This document shows, in pieces, positions 58,992 through 64,000 of a stretch of DNA of 64,000 nt. Every line of letters begins with the position of its first letter. Positions within the stretch are counted from its first letter, which is position 1. The stretch is from the NCBI GenBank assembly GCA_029379385.1, contig CM055613.1:25269652-25333651 (forward strand), in the 5' to 3' direction. The notes under the pieces are model-generated. The model saw only the letters and a program-made list of their open reading frames with translations, was not told the origin of the DNA and made no database searches. The position numbers and the translations under genes are program-made. This DNA is from Quillaja saponaria (Eukaryota > Streptophyta > Magnoliopsida > Fabales > Quillajaceae).

Positions 58992-61594
58992 TGTTATAAC
59001 CCGATAATTCAATTTGTGCGTTAGAATTTTCGTATGTAATTGTTATATATATAAATTATCATTAGTTGATTTATTAGATACAACTTAATTAATGTGTATA
59101 TTTATAAAATTAATAATCATATCTTTATGGGTTGATTAGAATTTAAATTTTATGTTATAAGAAAAGTACTTTAAGGGAACTTCAAATTGATATAAATAAA
59201 TAATATATATATATATTATATAAAGTAGATATTTTTTTGTCCATCACATGTTAAAAAGGAGAAATATCACACTAATTAATGAATTGCTTTTCTTCTCCTT
59301 CTTCCTCTAGTCGACTTAAGCTTCCAAAAGAAAAAAAATGTTGTCTTCCCCTGTTATTGATTACGTGAAGCTCTAACTTGTGCTTGGCCAATTGAACTTG
59401 TGAAGGTAGTTAGATGATTCTTTTGTCATTCCTATGCTAGTAGCTTAGTTCCTTTACTCTATTTGCTAGTTAAATAGGTTATATAATTGATTTTGAGTAT
59501 GAATATGTTGACTGCTAGCAGATGAATTACAGCTTAGTTTGGGGGATTTTAATACTCAGCAGCACTCAATCTCTAGCTTGAATTTTAGATGGTTTAGGGG
59601 TGTTGTGGGGGAATTAGATCTAGACTATGGTATGTGGGGGTGACGGTGAGAGATAGTAGGTTGTGTTGATGTTGTTTTCTTTGAGTTACCAACCAAAATT
59701 GATATGGGGAGGGGATGACGTTTCGGCTATGGCAACACCACTTCCATAGGTGCAAGCTGTGGCTTGGCCAAATGAAGTTAGCTGGAAGGTGTAGGTCATT
59801 CAATCGTGTGACGCCTTTGAATTATGACATTGAGCAAATTGTTATTGTGTGTTATGTAGGAGTTTAGGGCTGTAATTAATTATTGTGTCAAGGAAACTAG
59901 TAAACCAAGCAAGTGAATGGTAGGAGAAGAGGTGTGGTCATGGATGGCATTGAGGAAATGGAAAATTATCTATTTCTAAAAAAAAAAAGGTAGATGTTTA
60001 TGAAATATTAAAATGAAATCAAGGATTAGTTGAATTTAGTTAAAGAAGAAGTAAGTGTACTAAAAATAATCACAATTAATAATTATTCACAATTTGGTAC
60101 GAAGAATTTCAATTACTTAGTTAGTTCACTGATAATAATGAGTGTAAATTGAGTGTTGGGATTATCTTGGTAATAATCGTATGTATAAATATTAATATGA
60201 ATTAAAAGAGGAATAGGCGTATAAAATTGGTTATTAGTAAAAGAATTTAAGTTCGGCAGGGTATGTATCTTGGTGGATATACATGCACATTTTATTAAAA
60301 ACATGAAAGTATTCAATTACTGTTAAGCCAAATTTTTTTTGAACTTGAAGCAATGGGAGTAAATAATATTATTTTTTCAAATAGTATAAGTAATAGCTTG
60401 TTGAATTAGATATAATTACTATTACTATAAACTGTATATATATATATATACTGTTTATAGTAATAGTAATATATCTAATTCTACAAGAGTGGATTATGTG
60501 CTTTATAGTTATCAGTTTTTTTTTTTTTTTTTTTTTGCAATTATAAGTACGTTTGAATTATTGTGATATAAAGTAAAATAAATAAATAAATTTATTGATT
60601 TAATTGAATGATATGCGTTTGATATTGATTGTGATTGATAAGGGCTAACAAAGTGAAATTTTATGAGAACTGATTTTCATTTTCGAATTTAAAGTCCAGG
60701 TGCACCTCGGATATTTGAATTTGGTATTTGACATGATTTATTCCGATACTGATAATTATTTTAAAAACAAATGGAGTGCTCAGCCCCAATGGGAAGGATT
60801 GTTACGGGGGATTAAATTGTTGTGCGGGCACATAAATGCCCAATAGGGGGAAGATAATGTTATGCGGGGCCGAGTTACTCGTTGGCCATTTGCTTGTTAA
60901 ATTGTTTGTTATTTGCTTGGCCGTCTGAATAGTTTGAATTGATACATTGTAATCCGTGCATTAAGTGATTTATGGTCATATGAGAAATGTAATTACATAC
61001 GTACCTGAGTAATTCTAACATGCATTTAAAACTATGATATATGTGTTGTGTGGTACTGGTACCCTTAAAGTACATGATTTGCTCACTAAGTCCTTGCGAC
61101 TCACCATTTCCTCTGTCGTTGTTTTCTTTAGTTTTCAGGAATCCTACTACTGGTCGTAACGAAAGTGTTACTTGCCAATTCTATTGTGGCAAGGTATGTC
61201 TTAGAAATCGCACACTTGAAGCATAAAGGACAGTACTTGCAGTCACCTAGGGTGTCATGCATTGTCATCGGATATATTGTATTTATCATGATGTTGTCCT
61301 GTTTTGTTAGGAGCAGAGCTCCTCTGTATATTCTGATATTATAATTTACTATTAACTTGAATTCAGGTTGTTTGTTTATTTTATGGGTATGTTCCACCAT
61401 ACGGGGAACCTTTGCCAATATTTTCAGTAATCGTTCATGTTTAATTATCAATACTAGATTATTCTAACTCTATAATATTTTGGTAGTCTTAATTATAAAG
61501 TGTTTTTAAGTTGTGATGCATGAATATTTAGGGTTATGAGGATATGGACACCCATTTCTCCGGCTAGTCATGTCTCCATTTTGGAGGTGTGACA
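58992..61594 (+). repeat. 5' LTR of the inner Tekay/Del-like Ty3 element
   Basis: It starts TGTTATAACCCGATAATTC and ends GGAGGTGTGACA, followed by a primer-binding site. CTTTA precedes it (58987-58991), the candidate target duplication; the partner copy is not found because the 3' end is deleted. Its first 0.8 kb differs strongly from the outer element's LTR, so it is a different subfamily. It holds a 77-bp palindrome at 60404-60480 and a poly-T tract near 60520. Confidence 0.8.
60404..60480. repeat. 77-bp near-perfect palindrome
   Basis: Left arm AATTAGATATAATTACTATT continues to ACTATAAAC; the right arm is its reverse complement and ends AGTAATATATCTAATT. The centre is a (TA)n run. Arms of about 32 bp differ by one extra base and few mismatches. 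It could be a tiny inverted-repeat insertion in the LTR or a site of slippage. Confidence 0.8.
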
Positions 61595-61597
61595 AGT

Positions 61598-61610
61598 TGG
61601 TATCAGAGAA
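61598..61610 (+). other. Primer-binding site of the inner Ty3 element
   Basis: TGGTATCAGAGAA follows the LTR after AGT. This is the initiator Met-tRNA type used by chromoviruses, with the last positions altered. Confidence 0.8.
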
Positions 61611-61826
61611 TGGTTAGAGGTCAGTGACTACAAGTACAGAATGTTATTGCTTCGTTCACATTTGTTACCCAGGTTGTATGTGTACTTAGTGATGCGTTCT
61701 AATTTATCCTGAAACTTCAAGTTACGATTATTTAAAAGCAGTCTCTTTTGTTTTGTCCTATAAATATATATATATATGTGTGTGTGTGTATATATATTAA
61801 AGTTTTGTATACTTGTTCTAGATATA

Positions 61827-62984
61827 ATGCAAAGGAATGATTGTGTTACTGGTCTAGAGGAGCAACAAGAGGCTGGCTCCCATCAAGGATCTACCGGTCC
61901 CCAGACACCGACGATTAGGCAGGGGTCAATGGGGACCCAGTAAAGGCAAAGGTTGAGGCAGGGCTGCTGAACCAATTCAGGTCCGCAGCTCTTGGTCTTA
62001 ATATGGAGCGATTGGTACAAGGATTAGATCGCGTTCAGAGTACTGTAAATGACTTAGTTGGGATTTTAGCCCTACAGCAGCAGCCACCAGTAGCTCCCCC
62101 TATACAGCTTCAGCAAGAGGCAAACCCTCTAGCTCCAATTCATCACAATCGAGGGGTATTTATGACATTACATGACTTCAGGAGATGTATCCGCCGAGAT
62201 TTTTTAGGGTTGACCCAGTTCAGGACCTTTACGCTTTCCTAGAGGAGTTAGATAGATTGTGTGTAGCTTTGGGATGTGATCCCGTCCTGTGCAGGTTAAG
62301 CTGGTTAGCTATTAGCTATATGATGTGGCTTATGATTGGTATAAGATATTGGTACAGTGACGAAACCGAGCCTACTCCACTAGCGTGACCAGAGTTCAAC
62401 AGAGCTTTTCTAGATCACTTTTTACCTGAGAGCATGCGAGATAAACATGCTTATAATTTTGAGCGATTGGTACAGACTGAGGGTATGTCAGTGGCGGAAT
62501 ATGAGACTCAATTTACTTGACTGTCTCGTTTTGTCCCGCATTTGGTAGCTATGGAGCAGATGAGAGTGAAGAGATTTGTGCATGGTTTGAAGGACTATTT
62601 ATTCAAATCAGTGTTTGTGTCGGAACACTACTACTTATACTCAGGCTGTTAATGCTACTTACTGACTAGAGACCAGGGTGGTAGAGAGGCAGGCAGAGCG
62701 TGAGAGTCATAAGAATGTAAGACAGGAGGTTCTTCGACCTCTAGAGCTGGCAATTCACGCAGGCCTAGGGGTGAATCTACCTCTGGGCAAAGTTCATTTA
62801 GAGGAAATTTTCAAGTCAGGTAGAAGTCAGATGAGGCAAGGTTCAGGAGCTCAGTTTCAAGGAGGATCGTTTAGCAGGACCCCAATCATATAAGTTCCCT
62901 ACATACTCTACTTGTGGCAATAGGCATACTGGGCAGTGTAGACTGGGGACAGCTACATGTTTTAAATGTGGAGTGATAGGCATA
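61827..62984 (+). pseudogene. Ty3 gag of the inner element, frameshifted and truncated
   Basis: It starts at ATG 61827 (MQRNDCVTGLEEQQEAG) and soon hits a stop. It then continues in other frames: 62003-62242 (LDRVQSTVNDLVGIL, Gln/Pro-rich), 62185-62388 with the gag core start YPPRFFRVDPVQDLYAFLEE, then about 62400-62640 with FLDHFLPESMRDKHAYNFE and RFVHGLKDYLFKSVF. The zinc knuckle begins near 62907 as CSTCGNRHTGQC and CFKCG, then breaks off at the joint near 62980, where LTR sequence of the outer element starts. No pol remains. Confidence 0.75.
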
Positions 62985-63786
62985 CTCATTAAAATTAATT
63001 TAAGCCACATAAATTAAAACTCTTACTTAGTAGACCAAATATTTTAATCATTTAACTCATTTCCTTCTCTCACTTTCCATTTGGTTCTAACATTTTCCTC
63101 CTAAGGCTGGCTACGGATTCCATAGTTCCTCTTCTCCTCCATCACCTACTTCCTCTTGTTTTCCTCTTGTTTTAGGTTACTATCAACGTATTAGTCAACT
63201 TTCTTGTAATATTTTTCATGGGTGAAACCGATCTGCCCTTCCCCTGTTGTTGTATAATTATTTCTTAGCTGATGGCGTGAATTGTTTTATTCTTTGATTA
63301 AGCAGCTGGGTTCTTCCTGCTTATGGTTCGTATGATGTGTGCTTATACTAAGAATCAAGCTTAAATTGGAGGCGGCAACAAGTGTATAGTAGAAATTTCA
63401 GTGGCCCTGTTTTGGGTGGTTGATTTCCTCCCTTTCTTATTCTATTTTGTGAATATGGTTGTAGGTTTAGTTAGTCAGGAATTGGTGGATTCAACTTGAA
63501 GGTTGGGTGGAGATGTATTCAGTTTGAAGCTAAAATTAACAACCAAGCTGTTGTCCCCTGTTTTGTGTGGCAACTTGGTTGCCAATTTCCTTTTGGTAGC
63601 TAGTGTTCAATGTGAAGGAAGAAAAGGTTTGGTAGCTTAGTATGGGACGGCAGTGAAAAGGGTGAAAGGGTAAAAGGGAGCTTGAAAACCGTGAGCCCTA
63701 TGTTGATGTTGAAGATGGTTTCTATGCAAAGTAAAGGAATTAACATTAGAAATCAATAATTAATGATAATAAACCTATATAAATAA

Positions 63787-63827
<41 letters not shown>

Positions 63828-64000
63828 TGTAGCTGCTAGTAAGTAATAAAAAGTATAATTTCAATTTTTTTAAATTAAACTTTAAGTAATTAATTCAAGA
63901 AATAAAATATGATTAATACAAGAATTATGAGATTGTATTAAAAATAGTAGTAAGGTATATGCAATCTAAATAAAGAACTGAAGACGAATGAGAATTCATA
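62985..64000 (+). repeat. Partial LTR, probably the 3' LTR of the outer Ty3 element
   Basis: It matches 54600 to about 55640 of the outer element's 5' LTR very closely, starting at CACTCATTAAAATTAATTTA-like sequence, and runs off the window. The first 245 or so bases of the LTR are missing. It differs from the inner element's LTR in this region, so it pairs with 54357-56918. It lacks two short blocks present in the 5' LTR (near 54770-54800 and 55365-55435). A (TA)n tract lies at about 63789-63825. Confidence 0.75.

Noticed and set aside
1..64000. CRISPR arrays, rRNA, tRNA, bacterial operons or organellar inserts
   Set aside because: None seen. The tRNA-like matches are retrotransposon primer-binding sites, and gene structure is that of a plant nucleus.

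Overview
The window is nuclear DNA of a flowering plant, almost certainly a eudicot. It is AT-rich, has spliced genes with GT/AG introns, and is dominated by plant-type LTR retrotransposons. I cannot name the species. There is no bacterial, organellar or CRISPR content.

Layout. Positions 1-9.6 kb hold a minus-oriented long LTR with an internal inversion (1531-4860), a CACTA-like remnant (about 5230-5850) and a plus-oriented solo LTR (5993-9568) with a perfect 5-bp target duplication. From 9.6 to 23.4 kb there is a decayed, unrecognised minus-strand gene. An RTE-type LINE (10923-21732, 17-bp target duplication) splits it, and that LINE is itself split by a Copia element (11220-19970). An Athila-type LTR with a short piece of internal sequence occupies 23371-25270. 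A Mutator-like inverted-repeat element (25875-30253, 11-bp flanking duplication) carries Athila LTR debris. A second RTE LINE copy (30494-40958) is split by a nearly full-length but decayed Athila-type Ty3 element (30781-40805, minus strand).

From 41 to 51.5 kb is the gene island, with two convergent host genes. One is a domesticated Mutator transposase of the MUSTANG-B type: PB1 domain, MULE transposase domain, SWIM zinc finger and zinc knuckle, 858 aa from two coding exons. The other is a minus-strand RING-finger (probable E3 ubiquitin ligase) gene of at least four exons. These are the only genes here that look functional.

From 51.5 kb to the end the window is repetitive again: a degenerate minisatellite, an Athila-type solo LTR with a perfect target duplication (52243-53813), and a nested pair of Ty3 elements with long LTRs, probably Tekay/Del chromoviruses. 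The outer element has LTRs at 54357-56918 and 62985-64000+, and a second element with a 58992-61594 LTR is inserted in its integrase region. All retroelement reading frames are broken by stops, frameshifts or deletions.

The nesting gives relative ages: the host gene fragment is older than the RTE LINE, which is older than the Copia insertion. RTE copy 2 is older than its Athila insertion, and the MULE-like element is older than the Athila debris inside it. Exon joins, target duplications and LTR ends were read by eye. Family names rest on recognisable protein motifs and primer-binding sites, not on database searches.
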